Assembly: GCA_021832085.1 (NCBI GenBank)
Contig: JAKBLM010000014.1
Coordinates: 1 to 64,000, forward strand
Reading direction: 5' to 3'
DNA length: 64,000 nucleotides
DNA from: Acidobacteriota bacterium
GTDB taxonomy: Bacteria > Acidobacteriota > Terriglobia > Acidiferrales > UBA7541
Shown here: in pieces, positions 43,706 through 52,286 of the stretch
Layout of the letters: each line of letters begins with the position of its first letter
How positions within the stretch are numbered: the first letter of the stretch is position 1
Made by a program: the position numbers and the translations under genes
The notes under the pieces: generated by a model
The model's database searches: none
Seen by the model: only the letters and a program-made list of their open reading frames with translations
Told to the model about the DNA's origin: nothing

Positions 43706-44121
43706 GTGTTGCCCGCCGGGTTCGGCTGAAAACTTACGTCATGATCGTCCTGATGGTGGTCTTCGGGCCCACCGGTGATGCGCTGCTACGGGAAGGCATG
43801 AAGCAGACCGGCGGGGTTGCGCTCACCTCCGTCCGGTCGATCTTCGAAGGCTTGGAGCGGGGCTTCCAGAACGATATAGTCTGGATGGGCATGCTCAGCC
43901 TGATTATTTTCTTCGTGTGTTATCTGCTGGTGCTTTCCTGGGCTGACTACAGTTTCGTCGGCCCGGCTTCGGCGATCAGTTACGCCGTCGTCACCTTTCT
44001 GGGCTGGGTCGCCCTTGGTGAGACGGTGCCGTCGCTGCGCTGGGTTGGTGTTCTGGTGATTTGTCTGGGGGTGTTTCTGGTGGGGCACACTCCAACCCGA
44101 ACGACCCCGGAGACTCAATGA
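43702..44121 (+). CDS. SMR/EamA-like four-span membrane protein (first of a pair)
   Basis: This 139-residue protein has four hydrophobic spans (YVMIVLMVVFGPTGDALL; WMGMLSLIIFFVCYLLVLSW; ASAISYAVVTFLGWVAL; WVGVLVICLGVFLVG). The end matches small multidrug-resistance/EamA half-transporters (SYAVVTFLGWVALGETVPS followed by LRWVGVLVI). The ATG overlaps hpnJ by 4 bp and its stop overlaps the next similar gene (ATGA). Paired SMR proteins such as ArnE/ArnF flip lipid-linked sugars. Between hpnJ and hpnI this pair could move a hopanoid or lipid-linked sugar; this is inference. Confidence 0.8.
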   Translation: MSVARRVRLKTYVMIVLMVVFGPTGDALLREGMKQTGGVALTSVRSIFEGLERGFQNDIVWMGMLSLIIFFVCYLLVLSWADYSFVGPASAISYAVVTFLGWVALGETVPSLRWVGVLVICLGVFLVGHTPTRTTPETQ

Positions 44122-44489
44122 TGCGCGTATGGCTGCTGCTGGCCGTGGTGGTTTTGGCGGGTACGGGTGGCGAAGTCGCCGTCACCCGCGCCATGAAGCA
44201 GATTGGCGAGGTGCATCAGTTCCATCCGCGCGCACTGCTCCGCGTCCTCGGCCGCGCCATGCTCGTCAAGTGGATGTGGCTCGGGCTCGGGCTATTGGCG
44301 ATGGCCTTTTTCTCCCTGCTCGCGTTGCTCTCCTGGGAAAACGTCAGCTATGTCGTCCCGCTCACCGCGCTCAGCTACGTCGTGGGTGCCTTGATGGCCA
44401 AGCTATTTCTTGGTGAAGAGGTCGACCACATCCGCTGGTTGGGTGTCTTGCTCGTTGTCGTCGGCGTGGTGCTGGTCGCTGTGGGATGA
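44118..44489 (+). CDS. SMR/EamA-like four-span membrane protein (second of a pair)
   Basis: This 123-residue protein has four spans, with the SMR-like EVAVTRAMKQIGE near the N-terminus and VPLTALSYVVGALMAKLFLG then EEVDHIRWLGVLLVVVG at the end. It is a diverged homologue of the preceding protein, with the same order of motifs. The start ATGATG overlaps the previous stop, and hpnI begins 6 bp after its end. Such pairs usually act as heterodimers in the inner membrane. Substrate is unknown. Confidence 0.8.
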   Translation: MMRVWLLLAVVVLAGTGGEVAVTRAMKQIGEVHQFHPRALLRVLGRAMLVKWMWLGLGLLAMAFFSLLALLSWENVSYVVPLTALSYVVGALMAKLFLGEEVDHIRWLGVLLVVVGVVLVAVG

Positions 44490-44495
44490 GGGCGG

Positions 44496-45650
44496 ATGGA
44501 GCCGCTCGTCCGCTGGATTATCCTCCTCCTCGCCCTGTCGCCGTTTGCTTTCTACTTGCTGGCGCTCTATAGCGCCCACCGCTTCTTCCGCAATCGTCCG
44601 GCAGAGCCGCCCGCCAACTTCACGCCGCCCCTCAGCGTCCTCAAGCCCGTCCGTGGCCTCGACCACGACGCCTATAACAATTTCGCCAGCTTCTGCGCCC
44701 AGAACTATCCGGCCGACTACGAGATCCTTTTTTGCGTGCCCGAGGAAACCGATCCGGCCGTCCCGGTGATCCGGCAGATCATCCGCGATTTTCCCGATCG
44801 CTCGATCCGGCTGCTCGTCGGCTTTGAGCCGATCGGCACGAACCTGAAGGTGGACAAACTCGTCCGGATGGCCAAGGAGGCGCGTTACGACTTCCTGGTC
44901 ATCAGCGACAGCGACATCCGGGTCGAGCCCCACTACCTCGCCTCGGTCGCTGGGCCGTTCCGCGACCCGGCCGTCGGCGTGGTCACCTGCCTATACCGAG
45001 GCCGAGCCGACAATTCCTTCGCCTCAAAACTGGAAGCGGTGAGCAACTCCACCGAGTTCCAGCCCGGCGTACTGGTGGCCTGGCTCATGGAGGGGGTGAA
45101 GTTCGCTCTCGGCGCAACGATGGCAGTGCGCCGCCAGGCCCTCGACGACATGGGCGGCTTCGAGGTGCTGGCCGACCATTATTCCGACGATTTCGAGACC
45201 GGCAACCGCATCGCCGCCAAGGGCTGGAAGGTGGATCTTTGCCCCTGGCCGGTCGTCACCGTCTTTCCCAAACAAACCATGGGCGAATGTTTCCGTCATC
45301 AGGTTCGCTGGGCGCTCACCACCCGCCATTCCCGTCCGCTCGGGCACCTCGGCCTCGGCTTGACCTTCGGGCTGCCTTGGTCGGTGGCGGCCGCCGTGGT
45401 TGCGCCGTCCTGGCCAGTGGCCGGGGCTTATCTGGGAGCCTACGTTGTGTTGCGTTTGGCGGTGGCGTGGCAAGTGGGAGTCGTGGGCCTGCAGGATGCG
45501 GCCCTGAAACGCCGTCTCTGGTGGTTTCCGGTGCGGGATGCCTTTGGGCTGATGGTCTGGGTGACCAGTTTTTTCAAGCGCCGCATCATCTGGCGCGGCT
45601 CGCCCTACTACGTGCGCAACCAGCGGCTGGTCCCCGCCGGCCGCAGTTGA
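44496..45650 (+). CDS. hpnI: hopanoid glycosyltransferase HpnI (GT2/GT21-like)
   Basis: This 384-residue membrane enzyme has an N-terminal span (WIILLLALSPFAFYLLALYS) and a GT-A catalytic domain with PPLSVLKPVRGLDHDAYNN, the DxD-like VISDSDIRVEP (about 136-146), DDFETGNRIAA (about 230) and the Q-x-x-R-W-type RHQVRWALTTR (about 269), then C-terminal hydrophobic segments. This is the ceramide-glucosyltransferase-like layout of HpnI, which adds N-acetylglucosamine to bacteriohopanetetrol. Its place in a run with hpnJ supports this. Confidence 0.9.
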   Translation: MEPLVRWIILLLALSPFAFYLLALYSAHRFFRNRPAEPPANFTPPLSVLKPVRGLDHDAYNNFASFCAQNYPADYEILFCVPEETDPAVPVIRQIIRDFPDRSIRLLVGFEPIGTNLKVDKLVRMAKEARYDFLVISDSDIRVEPHYLASVAGPFRDPAVGVVTCLYRGRADNSFASKLEAVSNSTEFQPGVLVAWLMEGVKFALGATMAVRRQALDDMGGFEVLADHYSDDFETGNRIAAKGWKVDLCPWPVVTVFPKQTMGECFRHQVRWALTTRHSRPLGHLGLGLTFGLPWSVAAAVVAPSWPVAGAYLGAYVVLRLAVAWQVGVVGLQDAALKRRLWWFPVRDAFGLMVWVTSFFKRRIIWRGSPYYVRNQRLVPAGRS

Positions 45651-45725
45651 CGATTCGCGGCAGGCCGTTTACAGTTTTAAGGTTTGTTTTACGCAGGTTC
45701 TTCCCGTTGTACCCCGCCTGCCTGT

Positions 45726-45800
45726 TGGGAGGTCGTACAATCGGCAGTACACCAGACTCTGGATCTGGTTATCCTGGTTCGAGTCCAGGCCTCCCAGCCA
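45726..45800 (+). tRNA. tRNA-Gln (anticodon CTG)
   Basis: A complete 75-base cloverleaf is present. The acceptor stem is TGGGAGG/CCTCCCA, the D stem GTAC/GTAC, the anticodon stem CCAGA/TCTGG with loop CTCTGGA (anticodon CTG), and the T stem CCTGG/CCAGG with loop TTCGAGT. The discriminator is G and CCA is encoded (45798-45800). The anticodon reads CAG glutamine codons. It stands alone between hpnI and the convergent VWFA gene; I saw no clear promoter. Confidence 0.97.
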
Positions 45801-45831
45801 ATTTTCCGCCGGCCGAATGACCCAAGCGGGC

Positions 45832-47589
45832 CTAGCTGCCTTTCACGTGCACCGAGGCGTCGACCCGGCCCGTCGCGCCGCTGCGGTCGTCCCGCACCAG
45901 GAACTCCAATTGATACCAGCCGGGCTTGAGCGGCAGTTCGAAGCCAAAGACCAGATTCCCGCTCCGCAGCTCCGAACACTGCCGCGCTGAAAATTGCCGC
46001 TGGATATGGCTGCCGCGCTCGACCGCGATTTTTCCTGTGGGCGTGAGCGCCGCCACGCGGAAGCTGAGGTCCACGCTGCACTGCGGGCCCAGCCTCCCGT
46101 TTCCAGCTGACAGAAAGATTCGCCCGTTCACCTTGCCTGGCGACGCCGAGGCTGGCTGGTTCAGCGCCACGCGGAACAGGATCCCCGTCGCGCGAAGCGG
46201 ATCGAACAGCGCGGCCTGTAACTGCTGATTCGTCAGCTTCCCAGCTTTCACTTTCCCTGCAGCGAAGCCCGGCAGCGCGTAGTAGCCGCGCCGATAACGG
46301 AGATGCAATCCCTTCTGCGTTGGCTTGACGGTGATGCGGCGGAACTCGCCGTTCCATTTGCGATTGGCCGGATAGTAGCCGATCACGTAGGAGTCGCTGG
46401 AATCGGCGGCGGCCCGGGCGATGGCATGCGAGATGTCGTTGGAATTCAAGTAGGCCACTCCGCCGGTCGCCTCAGCGATTGACCGCATCGTGGCTTGGGA
46501 CTTGAAGTAGTTGTACATCGGCGAGCGCGGCCGAAGCTGCGAATCGTAATAGTATCCGGGGAAGGCTTCGTACTGGCTTCCCTGCGACATCTGCGCCCAG
46601 TCCACCTCGCTCGGTCCCGGCTTCACGTTGGTTACCAGCCCTCGCGCATCCACCGGGTAGACCGCGATTCGCGCCTGATTCAGGCGGTCGGCGGCGAGAT
46701 GCATTTGGCTCTCGACCGAGTACGCCATTTTCATGCCCGGCCCACCTTGATAGAGCGGCGGGAACGCCTCCGAAACCCAGATCAGATTCTTCCTGCCCGG
46801 GTAGCCCTGCAGTGCGTCAGCAATCCCTTGCAGCGCCTGGGCGGTCATTTCCGCGCGCTGCTCGTCGCTGGCCGTCAGGATGTGCCGGTCCTGCGCCTTC
46901 AGGGTCTTGTAGAAGTGCACCAGTGCCGCGCAATCCTGGCAGGCCTTGGCCGCCATTAAGACGTCCAGGTATTCGTCGTCTTTGAGGTGCGAGGTCATCT
47001 CGGTGCGCACGGCCATCTGGTTCGATAATTGCGGCGTGAATTTTTTTGCCGCGGCCAGCAGCAGACCGCGACTTGCCGTGAAATTCTGCAGCACGGTCAG
47101 ATGGTCTGTCAGGGAAAGGATGGCCACCGTGCGATGCTGTTTCATCAGCTTTGCCAGATAGCGGATCAGCGCCACGCGCATCCGCACCTGCGAAAAAATC
47201 GGCGTGTTGAGCGAATCAAGCAGCACCACGGTCAGCGGCCCGTTTGCCGGATGATAGGCGGGCAGGTTGGTGTAGACGTTCGGAGGCAGCGGAGCCGGCG
47301 GCGCGACCTGGCTCGGCGGCTGCACGACCCGGAAATAGGCGATCTTTTGCGGCTTGCCGTCCTCGAAGACGCGAAAGTCCTGCTCCGTGAGTCCCGGGAC
47401 CGGCTTGTCCTTTTTGCCTGTCGCCACCACGTCCAGCAGCACCAAGCCCGTTGAAACTTTCACCGTCGGTTTGGGATTTTTCCGAGATTGCTGCGGGCGG
47501 GCGGCCAGCGCGGCCGCACAGGCCAGCATCGCCGCCAGCGCGAACGTTTGCCGCACGCGGAATGCCGGGGGAAGGGAAGGCCGCTTCAT
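45832..47589 (-). CDS. secreted VWFA-type protein of acidobacterial kind
   Basis: This 585-residue protein has a signal peptide (MKRPSLPPAFRVRQTFALAA, then MLACAAALAA). The early region VSTGLVLLDVVATGKKDKPV followed by LTEQDFRVFEDGKPQKI is typical of the VWFA-related acidobacterial family. The A-domain follows, with VVLLDSLNTPIFSQ as a modified metal-site strand and NLIWVSEAFPPLYQ. A C-terminal Ig-like region contains RRGYYALPGF and LKPGWYQLEFLVRD. Such proteins are exported and probably take part in protein contacts at the cell surface; no enzyme function is seen. ATG 47589 has a GAGGGGG run about 11 bases upstream. Confidence 0.9.
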   Translation of the reverse strand: MKRPSLPPAFRVRQTFALAAMLACAAALAARPQQSRKNPKPTVKVSTGLVLLDVVATGKKDKPVPGLTEQDFRVFEDGKPQKIAYFRVVQPPSQVAPPAPLPPNVYTNLPAYHPANGPLTVVLLDSLNTPIFSQVRMRVALIRYLAKLMKQHRTVAILSLTDHLTVLQNFTASRGLLLAAAKKFTPQLSNQMAVRTEMTSHLKDDEYLDVLMAAKACQDCAALVHFYKTLKAQDRHILTASDEQRAEMTAQALQGIADALQGYPGRKNLIWVSEAFPPLYQGGPGMKMAYSVESQMHLAADRLNQARIAVYPVDARGLVTNVKPGPSEVDWAQMSQGSQYEAFPGYYYDSQLRPRSPMYNYFKSQATMRSIAEATGGVAYLNSNDISHAIARAAADSSDSYVIGYYPANRKWNGEFRRITVKPTQKGLHLRYRRGYYALPGFAAGKVKAGKLTNQQLQAALFDPLRATGILFRVALNQPASASPGKVNGRIFLSAGNGRLGPQCSVDLSFRVAALTPTGKIAVERGSHIQRQFSARQCSELRSGNLVFGFELPLKPGWYQLEFLVRDDRSGATGRVDASVHVKGS

Positions 47590-47720
47590 TGGAAGACTGC
47601 CCCCTCGTTCGGGATTATATCGCGGGGGGCGAGTCAATCGCCATGTTTTGCCGGACCGGTGCGGACGCCAGTCTGCCGCGAATACTACCGCGTTTCCGGT
47701 CGCCTGGCGGCGCGGCCCGC

Positions 47721-48635
47721 TCAGCCCACGCCGATTTTCCTCGCCGCGGCCAGCATCCGGCGCGCGCGGCCGATCACCGGAGCGTCCACCAGTTGGCCCT
47801 CCATGCCGGCGGCGCCTACGCCGCGCGCGGCCATGTCGTCGGCCAGTTTCAGCACAGCCTGCGCCCACTCCAATTCCTTTTCAGTAGGCGAGAAAATCCG
47901 ATGCACCGGAACGATCTGCGCCGGATGGACCACCAGCTTGCCGGTGAAACCGAAGCGGCGCGCGCGTTCGGCTTCGCGCGCGAGGCCTCGCGTGTCGCGA
48001 AATCTCATATAAACGCCATCGACCGCCTGGCAGCCGTACGCGGAGGCGGCAATCACCGTGAGCGAGCGGCCGTAGAACATTTCGCGCGCGTCGGGCGAGG
48101 GCATAGCGCCCGTTGCCAGCGACAGGTCTTCGGGACCGAAGGCCAGCAGCGTTACGCGCCGGCTGGCCAGGATCAGGGATTCCAGATGCAGTATTGCCCC
48201 CGGCGTCTCGACGAGCAGAAACAGTTGAACCGTTCCACGCTTGATCCGGCGGTCGCGCTCCAGCTGCCCGATCAGCCGATCCACGGCTTTCACTTCTTCC
48301 GCCTCAGCAGCTTTCGGCAGCATCACCGCGTCGAGCCCCCGGCGGACGACTGCCCGCAGATCGTTGCGCCAGTGGCGCGTGCTTACCGGATTGATGCGCA
48401 CCACCGCCAGCGGCCCGTTTCCGCCGCGCGGCGCAACCAGCCCGCGCGCCACGTTTCGCCGGGCCTCGGCTTTCCCGCTCTCCAAAACCGAATCCTCCAG
48501 GTCGAAGATCACCGCATCGGCGCCGGACGCGCGTGCCTTCTCGAATCGGTCTGGCCGACCGCCGGGAACGAACAGCAGAGAGCGCACCGGAGGCGCGTCT
48601 GCAGGCCAGCGAGGAATGGCTGCGTCTTTGACCAA
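47721..48635 (-). CDS. CitE-like HpcH/HpaI-family CoA-ester lyase
   Basis: This 304-residue TIM-barrel enzyme has SLLFVPGGRPDRFEKARASG, DAVIFDLEDSVLESGKAEAR, the active-site strand FLLVETPGAILHLESLI, LLAFGPEDLSLATGAM and VHPAQIVPVHRIFSPTEKEL. This pattern fits citramalyl-CoA, malyl-CoA or citryl-CoA lyases. The start is TTG at 48635 with a very good AGGAGGT upstream. Together with the CaiB and MaoC genes upstream on the same strand it may form a C5-dicarboxylate route, where the lyase splits citramalyl-CoA or malyl-CoA into acetyl-CoA and a keto acid. A 432-bp gap separates it from the CoA-transferase gene. Confidence 0.88.
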   Translation of the reverse strand: MVKDAAIPRWPADAPPVRSLLFVPGGRPDRFEKARASGADAVIFDLEDSVLESGKAEARRNVARGLVAPRGGNGPLAVVRINPVSTRHWRNDLRAVVRRGLDAVMLPKAAEAEEVKAVDRLIGQLERDRRIKRGTVQLFLLVETPGAILHLESLILASRRVTLLAFGPEDLSLATGAMPSPDAREMFYGRSLTVIAASAYGCQAVDGVYMRFRDTRGLAREAERARRFGFTGKLVVHPAQIVPVHRIFSPTEKELEWAQAVLKLADDMAARGVGAAGMEGQLVDAPVIGRARRMLAAARKIGVG

Positions 48636-49067
48636 AATTACCTCCTACTGTGCCAAGGTGGCTCGTGGCGCCGGGGCTTTTGTCCGAGCGGCTTGCTCGA
48701 GCATTTCGCTAGCTTAGCCCAAGAGGCGTGGAAAGCGCCCGGGAAGGAAGAGGGAGAATCGGTACGCTGTACCGATTCTTACGCGGCGGAAGTGGCTTGT
48801 TTTGAGGTAGATCCATTTTGAGGATCGGTACGCTTTTCGCGTTTTGGCCTGTCGCGAAAAATCGGGGAGGCAGTGGGAAAAAGCGGGAATAGGGGCACAA
48901 CCTTCCGCAAAAAGAGGCCAGGACAAGACCAGGACCTACGTGGACAGGAGGGGGATCGACTCCGGTCGGGGCGCGTACCGATTCTCGGTGGTGCGAAAAT
49001 CCGCTCTGTACGCGCGGCCGGCGGAAGGTACCTGGGCCTCCTCAGTTTCATGGGGGTGCAGGCCGGG
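48636..49067. other. 432-bp intergenic region carrying repeated ATCGGTACGC motifs
   Basis: Short minus-strand open frames here have no recognisable family and low-complexity Ser/Arg/Pro content, so none is called. The region contains three copies of ATCGGTACGC or its complement: a perfect palindrome at 48755-48779, a half-copy at 48824-48833 and an inverted half-copy at 48973-48982. It splits the CaiB and CitE genes, which otherwise look like one functional group. Confidence 0.5.
48755..48779. repeat. perfect 11-bp inverted repeat
   Basis: AGAATCGGTAC (48755-48765), spacer GCT, then GTACCGATTCT (48769-48779) match without error. The core is repeated twice more within the next 205 bp. It could be a repressor operator or part of a REP-like extragenic repeat. 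There is no T tract for termination. Confidence 0.6.
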
Positions 49068-50258
49068 TCAGAAACCGCCTTGGGTCTTCAGGGCGGAGAT
49101 CTCTTCAGGGCTCAGGGCCAGCCAGTCCCGGAGCACCTCTTCGCTGTGCTCGCCCAATTTTGGGGCGCGGCGGTGCTGTTTCCGGGCGCCGGGGATCTTT
49201 ACCGGGCCGGCGGCTTGGCGTACGCGGCCGAATTCGGGGTGGTCGGTTTCGACGATCATCTCGCGCTCGAGAAGGAAGGGATCGCGCAGGGCGCGAGCGA
49301 GGCCCTGAACCGGCGCGCAGGGCACCTGACCCTTGAGTTGCGTAATCCATTCGTCGGTGGTCTTGTTGGCGAGGATGGATTCGATCGCGGCGGTAACGGC
49401 TTCGCGGTTTTCGAAGCGCTCGTCGAAGCTGCGGAATCCCCGCCGGTGGGCGAGCTCGGGGACGCCGAGCGCCTGGCAGAGCTTGAGCCAGAATTTTTCC
49501 TTGGCGCAGAAGAGCACGATGTAACCGTCGGCGGTGCGAAAGGTCTGAGCCGGAACCAGCGTCTGATGGGCGGAGCCGGCGCGACGCCGCGGGCGGAAAT
49601 CGCGATTCAGGTTCCAGGCGGCCAAGTAGGTGAGCATGGAGATAGCGACGTCGTAGAGCGAAACCTCGACGTCGGAGCCCTGGCCGGTTTCGCGTGCCGC
49701 GGAAATGGCCGCAACCAGCCCCAAAGCGGCGGCCAGACCGGCGGCGTGGTCGATCACCGAGACCCCGCAGACCGCTGGCGGACTTGCCGGATCGCCGGTC
49801 ATGCTCATGTAGCCGGTGGTGGCTTGCATCAGGTAGTCGTAACCGGGCTCGTGGTCGCGGCTGCCGGTGCGGGCGAAGCCGGAAAGCGAACAGCAGACAA
49901 TTCGGGGATTCACGTCGCGCAGCGATTCGTAATCGAGGCCGAGCTTGTGGCTTTCGTCGCCGCGCAGATTGTTGAAGACGGCGTGGGAAACGCCGGCGAG
50001 CCGGCGGAACACCGTCCTGCCCGCGAGCGACCGCAGATCGAGTGTCAGGCTCCGTTTGTTGCGATTGAAGGCCTGGAAATAGAGACTGTCGCCCGGGACG
50101 CAATAGGGTGGTACCGAGCGGGAGACGTCGCCGCCCGTACGCGGGTCCTCGATCTTCACCACGTCGGCGCCGAGGTCGGCGAGCACCATGGTGGCGTAGG
50201 GGCCGGCACCGAACTGCGCCACGGATAAGATGCGGAGTCCTTCGAGTGGCAGTCGCAT
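49068..50258 (-). CDS. CaiB/BaiF-family (type III) CoA-transferase
   Basis: This 396-residue enzyme moves CoA between carboxylic acids. It opens LPLEGLRILSVAQFGAGPYA, has GADVVKIEDPRTGGD, LTLDLRSLAGR and the catalytic Asp141 in EPGYDYLMQATTGYM, followed by PCAPVQGLARALRDPFLLER near the C-terminus. In this family Asp forms the enzyme-CoA intermediate. The gene starts 10 bp after the MaoC gene end, so the two are one operon. Candidate substrates are succinyl-CoA with itaconate, mesaconate or citramalate; the exact acid cannot be read. Confidence 0.9.
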   Translation of the reverse strand: MRLPLEGLRILSVAQFGAGPYATMVLADLGADVVKIEDPRTGGDVSRSVPPYCVPGDSLYFQAFNRNKRSLTLDLRSLAGRTVFRRLAGVSHAVFNNLRGDESHKLGLDYESLRDVNPRIVCCSLSGFARTGSRDHEPGYDYLMQATTGYMSMTGDPASPPAVCGVSVIDHAAGLAAALGLVAAISAARETGQGSDVEVSLYDVAISMLTYLAAWNLNRDFRPRRRAGSAHQTLVPAQTFRTADGYIVLFCAKEKFWLKLCQALGVPELAHRRGFRSFDERFENREAVTAAIESILANKTTDEWITQLKGQVPCAPVQGLARALRDPFLLEREMIVETDHPEFGRVRQAAGPVKIPGARKQHRRAPKLGEHSEEVLRDWLALSPEEISALKTQGGF

Positions 50259-50268
50259 TGTGCGCTCC

Positions 50269-50736
50269 TCAGCTCTCGGTCGCGCCTGCCGGCCGCGTGA
50301 GCACCAGCACGAGCCGCCGGAGCGTCAACACGGTCTCTTTGCGCTGGTTGAACGCGGTGGTTTCCACGGTCACGACGCCGCGGTCCGGTTTGCTTTTCGA
50401 AAGGCGGGTTTCGAGCACGCGCGTCCGCGCATAGATCGTGTCGCCATGGAAGACGGGTCCCACGTGCTTCACGCTCTCGTATTCGAGGTTGGCGATGGCC
50501 AGGCCGCTCACATCCGGGACACTCATGCCGACAGCGATGGCGAAGACCAGGATGCCATTCACCAGACGCTGGCCGTGCTGCGTCTTCGAGGCATAGTTCT
50601 CGTCGATGTGGAGCGGATTCTGGTTCATTGTCATCAAGCTGAACCAGGTGTCGTCGGCCTCGTTGATCGTGCGGCCGGGCCAGTGCTCGAAAACCTGCCC
50701 AGGCTCGAACTCGTCAAAATATCTGCCGAACTTCAT
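50269..50736 (-). CDS. MaoC-family hydratase/dehydratase
   Basis: This 155-residue hot-dog-fold protein has the MaoC hydratase pattern: GRYFDEFEPGQVFEHWPGRT, INEADDTWFSLMTMNQNPLH, then IDENYASKTQHGQRLVNGIL. The usual active-site residues are Asp and His in the NQNPLHIDENYA segment. Relatives hydrate enoyl-CoA or mesaconyl-C4-CoA/itaconyl-CoA compounds. ATG 50736 has GGAGG 7 bases upstream. It begins the minus-strand operon followed directly by the CaiB-type transferase. Confidence 0.9.
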   Translation of the reverse strand: MKFGRYFDEFEPGQVFEHWPGRTINEADDTWFSLMTMNQNPLHIDENYASKTQHGQRLVNGILVFAIAVGMSVPDVSGLAIANLEYESVKHVGPVFHGDTIYARTRVLETRLSKSKPDRGVVTVETTAFNQRKETVLTLRRLVLVLTRPAGATES

Positions 50737-51005
50737 TTGGGACCTCCAGGAACAGGATGGCTCGCTTGGTCTGCCGGACAGCTGTGGCCAAGAGGCGCGT
50801 GCGCCGGCCCCGCCGGGCATTGTAGCGCGAGCGGGGGTGCGGTCTCGCGGGCGCTGTCCGTTTCCGGACACTGGAATCTTGGAATCGGGCGGTGGAACTT
50901 TTCTCCGGGCTCCTGCGTATCAGGTAAACCTATGGGCGAGTGGAGGTTGTCAAATTGGCAGAATGGCAATCGGCCTGCGAGGGAAGAAGCGGGGAGTAAT
51001 CGACC

Positions 51006-52265
51006 ATGCCAATGGATATACCACGTCCGGAACTAGCCCGGAAGCGTAGAAGGAAGCGGATTCTCTATGGCGCGGTGCTGGTGGTGGGCATCGCGCTGGT
51101 AACGCTGGGCCTTTCGCGGCTGAAGCCGGCGCCGCCGAGCGTCGATCGCGCGACCGTATGGATTCAGTCGGTGCATCGCGGCGACATGACAATCGAGGTG
51201 CGCGGCCTGGGCACGCTGGTGCCCCAATACGTCAGGAGCATCCCGGCGCTCAGCGAGGGGCGTGTTGAGGAGCGGCTGGTGTTGCCCGGAACCGCAGTGA
51301 AAGCCGACACGGTGCTACTGGTGCTGAGCAACCCGCAGCTCGAGCAAAAGGCCGAGGATGCCAAGTTGGCCTTAAAGGCCGCCGAAGCCCAATATGCCAA
51401 CCTGAAAGCAACGCTCCAGACGCAATTGCTCCAGCAGGAGGCTACCGCAGCGACGACCGAGGCCAGCTACCAGCAGGCGAAAATTCAGGCCGAGGCCAAC
51501 GAGCAACTCTACAAGCAGGGCCTTTCGGACCAGATCACGCTGCGAAAATCCGAGGCGGCCAAGCGAGGGTTGGCCGAGAGCAGCAAGATGGCGCAGTTGC
51601 AGGTGGAGCAATACTCCTCGCTGATCAAGGCGCAACTGGCCGCCCAGCAGGCCACGATCGACCAGGACCGGGCCCTGCTGCAATTGCGGGAGCGGCAAGT
51701 GCGGGATCTGCACGTGCGAGCGGGAATGAACGGCGTGCTGCAGGAACTCGATGTCGACCTCGGCCAGGAAGTGCAGCCCGGCGCCACGCTGGCCAAGGTG
51801 GTCGATCCCAACCAACTGTGGGCGGAACTGCAAATTCCAGAAACCGAGGCCAAGGACCTGCTGCTCGGCCAGCAGGCCTCCGTCGATACGCACAACGGCA
51901 TCGTGCAGGGCCACGTAGTCCGTATCAATCCCGCTCCGAAGAACGGCACCGTGGCCGTCGACGTCACCTTGGAAGGGCAATTGCCGAAAGGGGCGCGGCC
52001 AGACCTGAGTGTGGAGGGCACGATCCTGATCGAGAAGCTCACGAACGTCCTCTACGTGGGCCGGCCGGTACACGCCGAGCGCGACAGCACGATCGGCTTG
52101 TTCAAGCTGGTCGACAGCGGCAAGGAAGCCGTGCGCGTGCCGGTGAAGATCGGCAAGGTGTCGGTGAATGAGGTTCAGATTTTGCGAGGCCTGAACGTGG
52201 GTGACCAGGTCATCCTGTCGGACATGTCGGCTGAAAGCAATTTCAATCGGATCCGTTTGGATTAA
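51006..52265 (+). CDS. HlyD/MacA-type periplasmic adaptor subunit
   Basis: This 419-residue protein has one N-terminal membrane span (ILYGAVLVVGIALVTLGL), a lipoyl-like half (GLGTLVPQYVRSIPALSEGR), a long coiled coil of about 110-235 (KAAEAQYANLKATLQTQLLQ, QAKIQAEANEQLYKQGLSDQ), the second lipoyl half (VRAGMNGVLQELDVDLGQEV) and C-terminal barrel domains. It begins the second efflux locus and is followed 21 bp later by the ATPase. ATG 51006 with GGAG upstream was chosen; ATG 51012 is an alternative. Confidence 0.9.
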   Translation: MPMDIPRPELARKRRRKRILYGAVLVVGIALVTLGLSRLKPAPPSVDRATVWIQSVHRGDMTIEVRGLGTLVPQYVRSIPALSEGRVEERLVLPGTAVKADTVLLVLSNPQLEQKAEDAKLALKAAEAQYANLKATLQTQLLQQEATAATTEASYQQAKIQAEANEQLYKQGLSDQITLRKSEAAKRGLAESSKMAQLQVEQYSSLIKAQLAAQQATIDQDRALLQLRERQVRDLHVRAGMNGVLQELDVDLGQEVQPGATLAKVVDPNQLWAELQIPETEAKDLLLGQQASVDTHNGIVQGHVVRINPAPKNGTVAVDVTLEGQLPKGARPDLSVEGTILIEKLTNVLYVGRPVHAERDSTIGLFKLVDSGKEAVRVPVKIGKVSVNEVQILRGLNVGDQVILSDMSAESNFNRIRLD

Positions 52266-52286
52266 GAGCACGCCGGGAGGGGTGAG

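Noticed and set aside
48709..49051. Three short minus-strand open frames between the CaiB-type and CitE-type genes
   Set aside because: Ser/Arg/Pro-rich with repeated words caused by the ATCGGTACGC repeats; no start site or family support.
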